In this document: positions 1-9,016 of the stretch, in pieces
How the letters are laid out: every line of letters begins with the position of its first letter
Position numbering within the stretch: the stretch's first letter is position 1
NCBI RefSeq assembly: GCF_008520305.1
Contig: NZ_ML703263.1
Span: 276,100 to 340,099, forward strand
DNA length: 64,000 nucleotides
From: Mesorhizobium sp. SARCC-RB16n
GTDB taxonomy: Bacteria; Pseudomonadota; Alphaproteobacteria; Rhizobiales; Rhizobiaceae
Reading direction: 5' to 3'
Translations under genes and position numbers: made by a program
The notes under the pieces: generated by a model
Told to the model about the DNA's origin: nothing
What the model saw: the letters and a program-made list of their open reading frames with translations, nothing else
Database searches by the model: none

Positions 1-2072
1 TGGGCGGGCAGATCACCATCCATGACGACGGCCCCTCGATCACGCTGAGCGGGGCGGCGGCGCCAACGCTTGACGTCGATGAAAGCTACCTGGCGAACGG
101 CTCGACACCGAACGCGGCGCTGACGTCAGCTTCGGCCGCCTTTGCGGGAATGTTCACCGTCGTGCAGGGTGCCGACGGCGCCACCACCAGCTACGGCGTG
201 AGCGTCTCCTCACAAGGTGTGACCTCTAACCTGATCGACTCGGCTACGGGCCAGGCAGTGGTGCTGACACAGAGTGGCGGCACTGTTTCGGGCTATGTCA
301 CCGGCCACAGCGGCGATGCCGCCTACCTGGTGTTCACACTCGCGGTCGACACAGCGAGCGGCCAGGCAACGCTGTCGGAGTTCCGCGCCGTCCACCAGAA
401 TACTGCAGACAATCCAACGGACACCTCCGAAGGCATCAGCCTGACCTCAGGCCTGGTGACACTGACGGCGACCGTGACCGATCACGATGGTGACCACGCC
501 TCGCAGTCGATTGATCTCGGCTCCAAGGCCACTTTCCATGACGACGGTCCTTCGCTGGGCTCCTTCACGTCGGGCACCATTCCCAACGAGGTCGGATCGC
601 TGGCAGGCTTCTTCTCGCTGGTACAAGGCGCGGACGGCATTGATCACTTCAACATCACCGGTCCGGCGATCACCGGTATCACCTACAGCCAGTCGCACAC
701 CGCGGACGGCACGACCGTTCTCCACGCCACGGCCGGCGCGACCGATGTTTTTGATCTGACCGTGCGAGCGGACGGAACCTACGAGTTCGATCTGGTCACA
801 CCACAGGCAGCGACGGCGGTGTCGGTGGCGCTCGGCGGCATCACTGCCGGGGGTCCGCAAAATCATGTTGAGGTAGCTGGCGGGACGGTCGAGCTCGAAG
901 CTCTGAGTGGCGGAGGAATAAATGCGTCCACCCAAGGCTTCGGCGTCGCAAACAACCACTTCACGACTGGCGAGTCGTTTTGGATCGAGTTCCACTCTCC
1001 GGGCAACACGGCGACGAACGACGCGCATGGCGTGAACGGGCAGCTCGTCGATTCGGTAACGTTTACCGCCAACGGCTCGGGCACGGTCGACTGGACAGCT
1101 TACAATTACGCCGCGGACGGCACGACCATCTTGAACCAGCAGTCCGGAACGGCCACCGTCGTTGGCGGGCAGTTGATCATCGACCCGACGATACAGTTCA
1201 ACTCGATGACCGTAGCCAGTACCTCGGGCGATATGCGCCTCGATAACTTGAGCTACTCAAAGACCGTGTTGCCACCCGACCTGAATCTTGCCTTCCAAGT
1301 CTCAGCAACCGACCATGATGGAGACACAACGTCGACGTCATCGCTCAATATCCATCAGGTGGCATCAGGTAGCGGCGGCAGCTTCACCCTTACCGGGACA
1401 GCAGGCGACGATGTGATCGCCGGAAGCTCGCACACCGATACGATCGCAGGCGGAGCCGGAACCGACATTGCCGACTATACCGGCAGCGTTGGGGCCATCT
1501 CGATCCATCTTGCCGACGACGGCCATGCGTCGGGTGCGCCAGCAGACCCCAATAACCCAGCGGCCGGAACGATCGGCGGTGGCGACGCCGCAGGCGATAC
1601 GCTTACCGGCATCGAGGGTCTGATCGGCGGCTCCGGTGACGATCATCTGTTCGGCAACGCCCTTGCCAACTATCTCGCCGGGGGCGCCGGTAACGACACA
1701 CTCAACGGCGGCGGTGGCAACGACATCCTCATCGGCGGTGCCGGTCAGGACACGCTGATCGGCGGCACGGGGGCCGACACGTTCAAGCTTGATCACCTCG
1801 ACATCAAGGATCTCATCAGCGACTACAGCGGCGTGGGCGGCGACGGCGACAAGATCGACCTGACTGCGCTCTTCGACACAGCGCCAGCTGGTAACATCAG
1901 CAACTACGTGCACTACAACAGCGGGACTGGCGCGCTGAGTGTGGACACCAGCGGCTCGGGTAACCCCGCCAATTTTGTCGACGTGGCGCAGCTTACGAAC
2001 ACACCCGTCGCTGGCACGATTACGATCCTTTACGACGACAACACCCATGCGCAGCACACGGCCACGATTTAG
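1..2072 (+). CDS. C-terminal part of a large VCBS/RTX-type secreted surface protein (5' end outside window)
   Basis: The frame is open from base 3, so the gene begins upstream of the window. The visible part has repeated modules built around D-H-D-G-D and H-D-D-G-P-S motifs (about 20-60, 470-560 and 1310-1340), which are typical of VCBS/DUF5801-like repeats in giant adhesins. Glycine/aspartate nonapeptides of the GGxGxDxLx type follow between about 1620 and 1790; in RTX proteins these bind calcium in a beta-roll. The last 90 or so residues resemble the C-terminal targeting region of type I secretion substrates, with an acidic I-x-D-Y-S-G segment and a hydrophobic tail. Probable role: calcium-folded adhesin or matrix protein exported by an ABC/HlyD/TolC system. 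No secretion genes lie downstream. Total size and N-terminal anchoring cannot be seen. Confidence 0.85.
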   Translation, partial: GGQITIHDDGPSITLSGAAAPTLDVDESYLANGSTPNAALTSASAAFAGMFTVVQGADGATTSYGVSVSSQGVTSNLIDSATGQAVVLTQSGGTVSGYVTGHSGDAAYLVFTLAVDTASGQATLSEFRAVHQNTADNPTDTSEGISLTSGLVTLTATVTDHDGDHASQSIDLGSKATFHDDGPSLGSFTSGTIPNEVGSLAGFFSLVQGADGIDHFNITGPAITGITYSQSHTADGTTVLHATAGATDVFDLTVRADGTYEFDLVTPQAATAVSVALGGITAGGPQNHVEVAGGTVELEALSGGGINASTQGFGVANNHFTTGESFWIEFHSPGNTATNDAHGVNGQLVDSVTFTANGSGTVDWTAYNYAADGTTILNQQSGTATVVGGQLIIDPTIQFNSMTVASTSGDMRLDNLSYSKTVLPPDLNLAFQVSATDHDGDTTSTSSLNIHQVASGSGGSFTLTGTAGDDVIAGSSHTDTIAGGAGTDIADYTGSVGAISIHLADDGHASGAPADPNNPAAGTIGGGDAAGDTLTGIEGLIGGSGDDHLFGNALANYLAGGAGNDTLNGGGGNDILIGGAGQDTLIGGTGADTFKLDHLDIKDLISDYSGVGGDGDKIDLTALFDTAPAGNISNYVHYNSGTGALSVDTSGSGNPANFVDVAQLTNTPVAGTITILYDDNTHAQHTATI

Positions 2073-2144
2073 CACTTCTGCGCGCTCGTGCTCCCATGCT
2101 ATGCATTAGTGGAACATGAAATGGCAATTTGGAGAGGGGCTTAC

Positions 2145-2513
2145 ATGAATATTCGCGCAAGATTGCTGATTTCGGCCACGGCGCTGCTCTTGGCCGGATC
2201 GACCGGCTTTGCAGCCGACATCATCGAAGGCCCGACGGCCGATTATTGCCGCACCGTTGGAACGTCCAACCTCGTGCTGACCGACAACACGGTCGACCTC
2301 ACGAAACAGGTCGTGAAGCTGATGGACGAATCCGTCGCGGTCGCCAACAGCCCGGAATGGATCCATTCATCCCGGCCGGTCTTCGTCTGGGCATCGGAAG
2401 CCAAGGTCGCCTGCGGCATGGCTTACGGGTACCTGAAGACCAACTACAAGGACGAAGATACGCTCAACAAGTGCGAGTGTTTTCACGACCGCATGGTCGA
2501 GTACATGAACTGA
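2145..2513 (+). CDS. Small exported Cys-containing protein of unknown function
   Basis: A 122-residue protein starting MNIRARLL. The ATG at 2145 is chosen because GGAGAGG lies 7 bases upstream and it gives a clean Sec signal peptide (basic n-region, Leu/Ala core, likely cleavage after GFA-A). The mature part is about 100 residues with four cysteines (D-Y-C-R, V-A-C-G and a C-E-C pair near the C terminus), so disulfides or metal binding are possible. I recognise no family. It is followed after 29 bases by a lipoprotein gene on the same strand, suggesting one transcript of exported proteins. It lies 72 bases after the RTX gene and could share its transcript, but nothing shows this. Confidence 0.75.
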   Translation: MNIRARLLISATALLLAGSTGFAADIIEGPTADYCRTVGTSNLVLTDNTVDLTKQVVKLMDESVAVANSPEWIHSSRPVFVWASEAKVACGMAYGYLKTNYKDEDTLNKCECFHDRMVEYMN

Positions 2514-2542
2514 CCGCAGGAGCGAGAGCGCGCTGGCAGAGA

Positions 2543-3736
2543 ATGGAATCTGACCGGCCGGTCCACGGCCCGCGGACATGGGTGGTCGCTTCCGCGCTGG
2601 CCATGTCGTTGCTCGGCTGCCAATCGAAAGGCGCGGTGTCCGACGCGCTCGATCCCGCTGCGATCCAGGCCGCCAATCCGCCGGCTGCTGTTGCCAACGC
2701 AAGCCTGGCAACGCAGTCCCTCGGCACCGGCCCCACAAGAGTCGCCATGCTGCTGCCCCTCTCCGCCCCCGGATCCGCGGGGGAAAACGGCAGAAAGATG
2801 CTCGATGCCGCCAAGCTCGCGATGACGGACCTCGGCAACCCGCTGCTGATGCTTACCATCGAGGACACGAGGGGAGACGCGACCTACTCCCAGCAACTGG
2901 CGGTAAAGGCCATAACCTCGGGAACGAAAGTGGTCATCGGTCCGACCGAACTACCGGCGGCGCAGCATGTCGCGAAACTGTCGGGCTCAAACCGGCCGGT
3001 GGTTCTGGCTCTTGCGGACAATTTTGCCGGTGGCCCGGGCGTCTATGCGGTATGCCTCAGCGAGGCGGACAGCGCCGCCGCGGGAGCCGGCGCGATCGCG
3101 GCCAAGGGCGGCAAGAAGTTCGTCCTGCTGGTGCCGGCGGGCGCGAGTGCCGATATCATGGAAAAGCGGGTCGCCAACAGCCTCAGCGTGTACGGAGCCG
3201 CACTTGCGATCACCATACCCTATACGAGCGCCGACAGCGCGGCCAAGGCGGTGGCGGACATGGGCTCGCTGGTGGACGCGCCCGATGCCGTGGTCGTTGC
3301 CAGCGGCGACAGCAATCCGTCGCCAATCCTGATCGCCCTGAAGGCAAAGGGCATTCCTGGAAAATCGACTCCCGTGATTGGCACGAACCGCTGGCTGGAG
3401 CACCCGACCAGTCCACTATTCGAAGGGGCCTATATCGCGACGCTCGACCAACACGAGACAGGTCCGATTTCGGATCGTTTCAAGGCAACCTTCAACTACC
3501 AGGCTGACGTCAATGTCGCTTATGCCTATGACATGGTTGCCCTGACCGCGGGAATTGCGAGCGCTGCCGGTCCCAACGGTTTCAACAGGCAGGTCTTCGA
3601 GAACCGGAGTGGATTTCGCGGATCGACCGGCTTGTTCAGGTTCCGCGCGGATGGATCCAGCGAACGCTCGATGCCGTTTTACCGGATTGAAAAGGGTGCG
3701 CTCAAACTGGTTGCCAAATCGACGTCCAGCTTCTAG
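2543..3736 (+). CDS. Periplasmic-binding-protein-fold lipoprotein (Leu/Ile/Val-binding or PBP-activator-like)
   Basis: 397 residues from ATG 2543. The N terminus has a hydrophobic stretch ending in the lipobox L-L-G-C, so the protein should be lipidated at the cysteine near residue 26. The body follows the type I periplasmic-binding fold: V-A-M-L-L-P-L-S near residue 70, a variable-substrate segment with I-G-P-T-E, and a second lobe with Y-D-M-V-A-L-T near the end. This fold is used by ABC amino-acid receptors and by LpoA-like activators of penicillin-binding proteins. There are no permease or ATPase genes nearby, so transport by a local ABC system is unsupported and a structural or signalling role is equally possible. 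The same frame is open upstream into the preceding gene, but only this start yields the lipoprotein signal. Confidence 0.8.
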   Translation: MESDRPVHGPRTWVVASALAMSLLGCQSKGAVSDALDPAAIQAANPPAAVANASLATQSLGTGPTRVAMLLPLSAPGSAGENGRKMLDAAKLAMTDLGNPLLMLTIEDTRGDATYSQQLAVKAITSGTKVVIGPTELPAAQHVAKLSGSNRPVVLALADNFAGGPGVYAVCLSEADSAAAGAGAIAAKGGKKFVLLVPAGASADIMEKRVANSLSVYGAALAITIPYTSADSAAKAVADMGSLVDAPDAVVVASGDSNPSPILIALKAKGIPGKSTPVIGTNRWLEHPTSPLFEGAYIATLDQHETGPISDRFKATFNYQADVNVAYAYDMVALTAGIASAAGPNGFNRQVFENRSGFRGSTGLFRFRADGSSERSMPFYRIEKGALKLVAKSTSSF

Positions 3737-3758
3737 CGAACTTGGCGCCGGCGGCCTG

Positions 3759-4445
3759 ATGGGGCATGCCGGACGCTTTCGCCTGATGATTGCGGTCGCA
3801 AGCCTCGAGCTTCTCGTCGGCATCCTGCTGCTGGTCAAGGCAGCGACCCTGTTCCCTGTCGAACGGACCGCCACCGGCCCGGCCCCGGACATCAGCGATG
3901 AAGTCGCGCAACACCCGGTTCGATCGATCGTCAATTCGGCCCGCAAGATTGCCGAGAATCTCATCACACCGCCGCAGATCGAGGGGCCTGACGTGGAGCG
4001 GGTGGAACCTCGTTCGCCTCTTGGCGACCTCGGCCTCGCCACACGCCCCAAGCCATCGATGCCCAAGGATTGGCAGGAAACACCGCTCTACCGTCCGGTG
4101 GCCACGTCGTCGGCCGGTTTCGACTCGATGGGGCGGAAACTGTTCATCAGCGGGACCCAGAGCGTCGAGGCCGACAGGGTCTGCCTGTTTCACGATAGCG
4201 CTTGGCCTTGCGGACAGCGGGCGCGCGCGGCTTTCAACAACTGGATTCGCGGGCGGGCGCTGAACTGTTTCGTGCCTCCGGCGGTCGATCGCTTCCCCGT
4301 CGCGGCGACATGCAGGCTGGGCAAACAGGATGTCGGCGCCTGGCTCGTATCGAATGGCTGGGCGCTGGCCTTGCCGAGCGGCATCTATGGCAAGGCCGAA
4401 GCAACAGCCAGGACGGCGGAGATGGGAATCTTCGGACCCCCATAG
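3759..4445 (+). CDS. Exported or membrane-anchored protein with a C-terminal SNase-like domain
   Basis: 228 residues from ATG 3759; ATG 3786 is an alternative and neither has a strong ribosome-binding site. An N-terminal hydrophobic helix (about residues 10-30, rich in L, V, A) could be a signal anchor. A linker follows, then a C-terminal module of about 100 residues with a G-R-A-L-N-C segment, A-T-C-R-L-G, G-x-W-L-V-x-N-G-W-A and a final G-I-F pattern, as in staphylococcal-nuclease-like domains of rhizobial exported proteins. The usual catalytic arginine/glutamate set is not clearly present, so nuclease activity is doubtful. It lies 22 bases after the lipoprotein gene and probably belongs to the same exported-protein run. 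Confidence 0.7.
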   Translation: MGHAGRFRLMIAVASLELLVGILLLVKAATLFPVERTATGPAPDISDEVAQHPVRSIVNSARKIAENLITPPQIEGPDVERVEPRSPLGDLGLATRPKPSMPKDWQETPLYRPVATSSAGFDSMGRKLFISGTQSVEADRVCLFHDSAWPCGQRARAAFNNWIRGRALNCFVPPAVDRFPVAATCRLGKQDVGAWLVSNGWALALPSGIYGKAEATARTAEMGIFGPP

Positions 4446-4589
4446 GCGACGGCAGCCGGATACGCCGCAAAGATCGGCATCGTCTCCAGAAAGCTTGACG
4501 ATTTTCCCGACGCCTCAAATTGTATTGTTCTTCGAAACCGAAATCGTAACTTGCCGGTCTTATGCTTGGCGTTCGAACGGAGATCGACG

Positions 4590-5345
4590 ATGAGCAACGC
4601 AGCAGCTGATGTCTCGGCCCATCACGAATGGAAGAACGTCGCCTGGTTGGCGTTCCTTGGAACCATCGGCAGCCTGTGCGTCTCCCTGATCCTGAACTAT
4701 CTGCTGTTGTTCAGCGAGACCCTGACGCCTTTCGGGCGCGGCATGATCACCGCAACGCTTTTGCCTTTGGTGATCTGCCTGCCGCTTTTTGTGTTCATAG
4801 GCCTGAAACTGGCCGAGATCCGTTGCTACCGGCGGGAACTCAACAGGGCCGCGACCTTCGATACGCTGACCGGTTGCCTGAACGGCACGGTCTTCACGTC
4901 GCTGATCGAGAGACGTGCAATCAGGCCTTCCCTTCCTGGCGAGCGATCGGGCGCCTTCCTGGTCATTCATCCTGAACATCTGAACGCCATCAACTTGCGC
5001 TTCGGCCTGAGCTGGGGCGACGAGGCCTTGCGCCTCATAGGCTCAACCATCCGGTCTTGCGTGCGCTCGCAAGACGTCGTCGGCCGCATAGGCGCGTCCA
5101 TGTTCGGCGTCTTCCTTCCCGGAACGAGCGAGGCCGAAGCCAGGATGGTTGGCGAGCGTATCCGCGCCAGCGTCTCGCAGGTCTATTTTGCCCCTCAGGG
5201 CGCCGAGGAGATCCTGGCCGTCACCGTCGGGGGCGTGGTTTTCGAGCAGGATCTGGACTTCGAGGACATGTTCCGGCCGGCGGAAGAGAGCTTGTCGGGC
5301 AAAGGCGGTTTTGAACTGTCGCGTATTCAACGCGCTTCAACCTGA
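4590..5345 (+). CDS. Membrane protein with a degenerate GGDEF domain
   Basis: 251 residues. ATG 4590 is chosen because GGAG sits 7 bases upstream; the more upstream ATG at 4551 lacks one. Two transmembrane helices (about residues 17-40 and 52-75) precede a diguanylate-cyclase fold beginning A-T-F-D-T-L-T-G-C-L-N. Where active enzymes have R-x-G-G-D-E-F this protein reads R-I-G-A-S-M-F, so the catalytic acidic pair is missing and cyclic-di-GMP synthesis is not expected. The domain might still bind GTP or cyclic-di-GMP or mediate dimerisation. It is the last gene of the plus-strand run that starts with the RTX protein and faces smc. A role in controlling the adhesin is inference from position only. 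Confidence 0.85.
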   Translation: MSNAAADVSAHHEWKNVAWLAFLGTIGSLCVSLILNYLLLFSETLTPFGRGMITATLLPLVICLPLFVFIGLKLAEIRCYRRELNRAATFDTLTGCLNGTVFTSLIERRAIRPSLPGERSGAFLVIHPEHLNAINLRFGLSWGDEALRLIGSTIRSCVRSQDVVGRIGASMFGVFLPGTSEAEARMVGERIRASVSQVYFAPQGAEEILAVTVGGVVFEQDLDFEDMFRPAEESLSGKGGFELSRIQRAST

Positions 5346-5497
5346 AGCCCCCAAGACTGGTTCGGTTTTGCCGCGACTTTTGCGACCATCGGGAAAGTCG
5401 ATGCCAGAATCCATGGCTTATCGCCCGCGATCCCTTCGCTACGATCCTTGGCTGACGGCGAACGCGCAGCTCCTACGGGGCCGCGGCGCTGTCAGCG

Positions 5498-8400
5498 TCA
5501 GCTTGCCTCGCGCATCGCTTCCGCGGCCTGCAAGTCGACGGAGACCAACTGGCTGACGCCCTGCTCGGCCATGGTCACGCCGAACAGACGATCCATGCGC
5601 GCCATGGTGATGGGATTGTGGGTGATGATGACGAACCGTGTCTCGGTGGTCTTGGCCATCTCGTCCATGAGATTGCAGAAGCGCTCGACATTGTGATCGT
5701 CGAGCGGCGCGTCGACTTCGTCGAGCACGCAAATCGGCGCCGGATTGGTTAGGAACACGGCAAAGATCAGCGACATCGCCGTCAGCGCCTGCTCGCCGCC
5801 CGACAGCAGCGTCATGGTCTGCGGCTTCTTGCCGGGCGGGCGGGCAAGAATCTCCAGCCCCGCCTCCAGCGGATCCTCGGATTCGATCAGTTGCAATTCC
5901 GCCGTACCGCCACCGAACAGATGCGAGAACAGGCGCTGGAAATGGCTGTTGACCACATCGAAGGCGGCCAGCAGCCGCTCGCGGCCTTCACGATTGAGGC
6001 TCTGAATCGCTTGCCTGAGCTTGCGGATCGCTTCGATGATGTCCTCGCGCTCGGACACGATCGTCTCCAGGCGCTCGGAAAGCTCCTTCTGCTCTTCCTC
6101 GGCGCGCAAATTGACGGCGCCGAGCCGTTCGCGCTCGATCTTCAGCCGATCCAACCGGCGTTCGATCTCGGCCATCTCGGGCATCGGATCGTCGGCTTCC
6201 AGGCCGGTGTGGCGGATGACCAGATGCGGCGGCGTGTTGAGCGTTTCCTGGATGCGCGCCTCGACCTCCAGCCGGCGTTCGTCGGCCGCCGTCAGCCGTT
6301 CCTCGGCGCGGGCGCGGGTTTCGCGCGCTTCGGCCAGCGACTGGATGGCACCTGTGGCCGCCTTGTCCAGTTCGGCCTGCCTGTTCTCCGCCTCCTGCAG
6401 ACGGTCGGCGGCCGCCTTGCGCAAGGTCTCGGCCTCGGTGAGCTGCGATAGCAGCGCACGGCGCTTGGCGTCGATCTCGTCGGGCGCATCGGCCAGCCGT
6501 TCGCGCTCGGCCTCGGCCTCGGCCTTCCGTTCGCCGAGCGAGGCGATCTGTGTCGAGGCGTTTTCGGCGCGCACCAGCCAGTTGCTGCGCTCGGCGCCGA
6601 TGGCATCCAGCCGTCGCGTGCGTGCCTCGGCTTCGCGCCGCAAGCCTTCATGGACGGCGCGCGCGTCGGCCAGTGCGGCGCGGTCGCGCGAGACATTGGC
6701 GGAAGACTGTTCGAGCTGCAATTGCAGGTCGCCGAGATCCGGCGCGTCCTGCAGTAGCATCTCGGCCTCGACGAAAGCCGCCGACGTCTCCTCATGGCTG
6801 TCGACGATGCGCGCGCGGGCCTCGTCCAAAGCGGCGCGACGGCTCAAGAGTTCGCCGCCGGCTTTCTCGGCTTCAGCCAGCGCATTGCGGGCGGCGTCGA
6901 GCCGGTGCTGGGCATCGCGTCCGGCCTGACGCGTGGTTCGCTCCGCTTCGCTTGCCTGGCGCAGGGCCAGCTCGGCCCCTGCCAGCGCCTCCTCGGCCTG
7001 GCGCAGGACGAGGGTCGCCTGCACCGCTTCGGCGTCGAGTTCGGCAAGCCGGTTCTTCTGCGCCAGCCGTTGTGCGGCGGCGGTCGGTGCGTCGGCGCTG
7101 GCGGTCAGGCCGTCCCAGCGCCACAGCGCGCCCGCGCGGCTGACCAGGCGTTGGCCGGGCGCCAGAAGCCCCTGCAACCGGCGGCCGTCAGCGGCCTCGA
7201 CGATGCCGATCTGCGCCAGGCGGCGGGCAAGTTGTGCTGGCGCACGAACTACGCTGGCAAGGCTCTTGATCCCTTCGGGGAGCGCGGCGTCGCCGGGCTG
7301 GATTTCGCTTTCGCCCCAATGCGCCGGTGCGCTGCGGTCGAGCGGCACGTCGAGGTCTTCGCCCAGGGCCGCGCCCAGAGCCGTCTCGAAGCCGCGCTCG
7401 ACGCTGATCTGCTCCAACACGGAAGGGAAGAGATCGCCGCTGGCCGCGTTCAGGATCTTGGCCAGCGTGCGCGCTTCGGTCTCGATCCCAGCCAGTTCCG
7501 CCCTGGCGTCCTGAAGCGGCGGACGCGCGGCACTTTCGGTGCCACGAGCATCGATGACCGATTGCTCGGCCTGCGCCATCGCGGCCTCGGACTCTTCCAG
7601 CAACGCCAGCGCCTGTTCGACCAGGATCCGTTTCTCGGCCGGATCCGGCAGGCCGGCCACCTTGGCGAGGATGTCCGACAATTCCCGATCGACATCGGCG
7701 AGCTGGCGGGCGAAGCGATCGCGCCGCTCGGCGGTTTCGCGCAAGGTCCGTTCGATCTGATGGCGCGAGGCGGCGGCCTCGGCGCGCTCGGCGGTCAGCG
7801 CAGCAAGCTTGGCCTCGCTTTGCGCAAGCGTCGAGGCTGCCTGTTCGAATGCCGCGCGGGTGGTGGCCTCGCGCTCCGCGGCACCTGCGTTTTCGGAGTT
7901 CAGCGCGGCCTCTTCCGCGCGCAGGCGCTCGAGAACGTCGGCATTGTCGCGCACCATCCGCTCTTCGCGGGCGATGTCGCCGTCGAGCTGCTGCAGCCGG
8001 CGCTCGATTTCCGTCTGGCGGGCACGGATGCGGCCAGCTTCCTCCTCGATCTGCGACCTGGCGATCGACAGCCGCTGGAAGGCCGCTGCAGCCGCGGCTT
8101 CCGCGTCGCGCAGGTCAGGCAGGCGATGGGCGGAGATGGCCTGCTCCCTGGCCGCGTTCATCTGCGTGGCGGCGCGGTCGCCGACGAGCGCCGTGGCCAT
8201 GGCCAGCGCCGAACGCGCCTCGCCTTCCTGCGTCTTGGCCAGCGTCCAGCGCAGTTGCAAGAGCGTGGCTTCGGCCTTGCGGATGTCGGCGGACAGGTTC
8301 TTGAAACGAGACGCCTGGCGCGCCTGGCGCTTCAGGCTTTCGATCTGGCTTTCCAGTTCGCCGACGACATCGTCCAGGCGTTCGAGGTTCTGTTCGGCTG

Positions 8401-8956
8401 CCTTAAGCCGCAGTTCCGCCTCGTGGCGGCGGGTGTGCAGGCCGGAAATGCCCGCCGCCTCTTCGAGCAGCGCGCGACGCGCTTGCGGCTTGGCCTGGAT
8501 CAGTTCGCCGATACGGCCCTGCCCCACCATCGAGGGTGAGCGCGCGCCGGTCGACTGGTCGGCGAACAGAAGCTGCACGTCCTTGGCGCGCGCTTCCTTG
8601 CCGTTGATGCGGTAGAGGGAGCCCGCCTCGCGCTCGATGCGGCGTGACACCTGCAGTTCGTCGGCATCGTTGAAGGCCGATGGAGCCGAGCGGTCGCTGT
8701 TGTCGAGGAAAAGCGTGACTTCGGCGGTGTTGCGGGCGGGACGCGTGCCCGAGCCGGAAAAAATCACGTCGTCCATGCCGGACGCGCGCATATTCTTGTA
8801 GGAGCTTTCGCCCATCACCCAGCGCAGCGCCTCGACGAGGTTCGACTTGCCGCACCCGTTCGGCCCGACAATGCCGGTCAGGCCGCGTTCGATGACGAAC
8901 TCGCCTGGTTCGACGAAGGACTTGAACCCAAGGAGGCGGAGGCGCGAAAACTTCAT
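5498..8956 (-). CDS. smc: Chromosome segregation protein SMC
   Basis: 1152 residues, the normal length for bacterial SMC. The N-terminal ATPase head has Walker A G-P-N-G-C-G-K-S at residues 31-38. Long coiled coils rich in Ala/Glu/Arg/Gln flank a central hinge. The C-terminal head has the ABC signature L-S-G-G-E-Q at about 1051 and Walker B I-C-V-L-D-E at about 1075. SMC dimers with ScpA/ScpB load at parS and align the chromosome arms; scpAB are not in the window. The ATG at 8956 gives the standard M-K-F-S-x-L start. The dsbA-like gene lies 60 bases upstream on the same strand, with a GC-rich hairpin between them. Confidence 0.98.
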   Translation of the reverse strand: MKFSRLRLLGFKSFVEPGEFVIERGLTGIVGPNGCGKSNLVEALRWVMGESSYKNMRASGMDDVIFSGSGTRPARNTAEVTLFLDNSDRSAPSAFNDADELQVSRRIEREAGSLYRINGKEARAKDVQLLFADQSTGARSPSMVGQGRIGELIQAKPQARRALLEEAAGISGLHTRRHEAELRLKAAEQNLERLDDVVGELESQIESLKRQARQASRFKNLSADIRKAEATLLQLRWTLAKTQEGEARSALAMATALVGDRAATQMNAAREQAISAHRLPDLRDAEAAAAAAFQRLSIARSQIEEEAGRIRARQTEIERRLQQLDGDIAREERMVRDNADVLERLRAEEAALNSENAGAAEREATTRAAFEQAASTLAQSEAKLAALTAERAEAAASRHQIERTLRETAERRDRFARQLADVDRELSDILAKVAGLPDPAEKRILVEQALALLEESEAAMAQAEQSVIDARGTESAARPPLQDARAELAGIETEARTLAKILNAASGDLFPSVLEQISVERGFETALGAALGEDLDVPLDRSAPAHWGESEIQPGDAALPEGIKSLASVVRAPAQLARRLAQIGIVEAADGRRLQGLLAPGQRLVSRAGALWRWDGLTASADAPTAAAQRLAQKNRLAELDAEAVQATLVLRQAEEALAGAELALRQASEAERTTRQAGRDAQHRLDAARNALAEAEKAGGELLSRRAALDEARARIVDSHEETSAAFVEAEMLLQDAPDLGDLQLQLEQSSANVSRDRAALADARAVHEGLRREAEARTRRLDAIGAERSNWLVRAENASTQIASLGERKAEAEAERERLADAPDEIDAKRRALLSQLTEAETLRKAAADRLQEAENRQAELDKAATGAIQSLAEARETRARAEERLTAADERRLEVEARIQETLNTPPHLVIRHTGLEADDPMPEMAEIERRLDRLKIERERLGAVNLRAEEEQKELSERLETIVSEREDIIEAIRKLRQAIQSLNREGRERLLAAFDVVNSHFQRLFSHLFGGGTAELQLIESEDPLEAGLEILARPPGKKPQTMTLLSGGEQALTAMSLIFAVFLTNPAPICVLDEVDAPLDDHNVERFCNLMDEMAKTTETRFVIITHNPITMARMDRLFGVTMAEQGVSQLVSVDLQAAEAMREAS

Positions 8957-8971
8957 TCACGCGCCTCACAA

Positions 8972-9000
8972 AGGCGGGCAGCGCCGGAGCGCTGCCGCCT
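8972..9000 (-). terminator. GC-rich hairpin between the DsbA-like gene and smc
   Basis: A 13-base arm at 8972-8984 pairs with a 12-base arm at 8989-9000, with one bulged G and a CGGA loop. It starts 17 bases before the dsbA stop in plus coordinates, that is, just downstream of that gene and upstream of smc on the minus strand. There is no T-run, so this may be an attenuator, a processing site or a weak terminator rather than a classical Rho-independent one. Confidence 0.4.
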
Positions 9001-9016
9001 CGGCGCTGAGCTGATG

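Noticed and set aside
2129-2542. Upstream extension of the lipoprotein frame across the small Cys protein gene
   Set aside because: It would remove the lipoprotein signal from the N terminus and overlaps a gene with a better start.
6794-8539. A 581-codon open frame antisense to smc
   Set aside because: It mirrors the GC-rich coiled-coil codons of smc; composition is Ala/Arg/Gly-heavy and has no domain signature.
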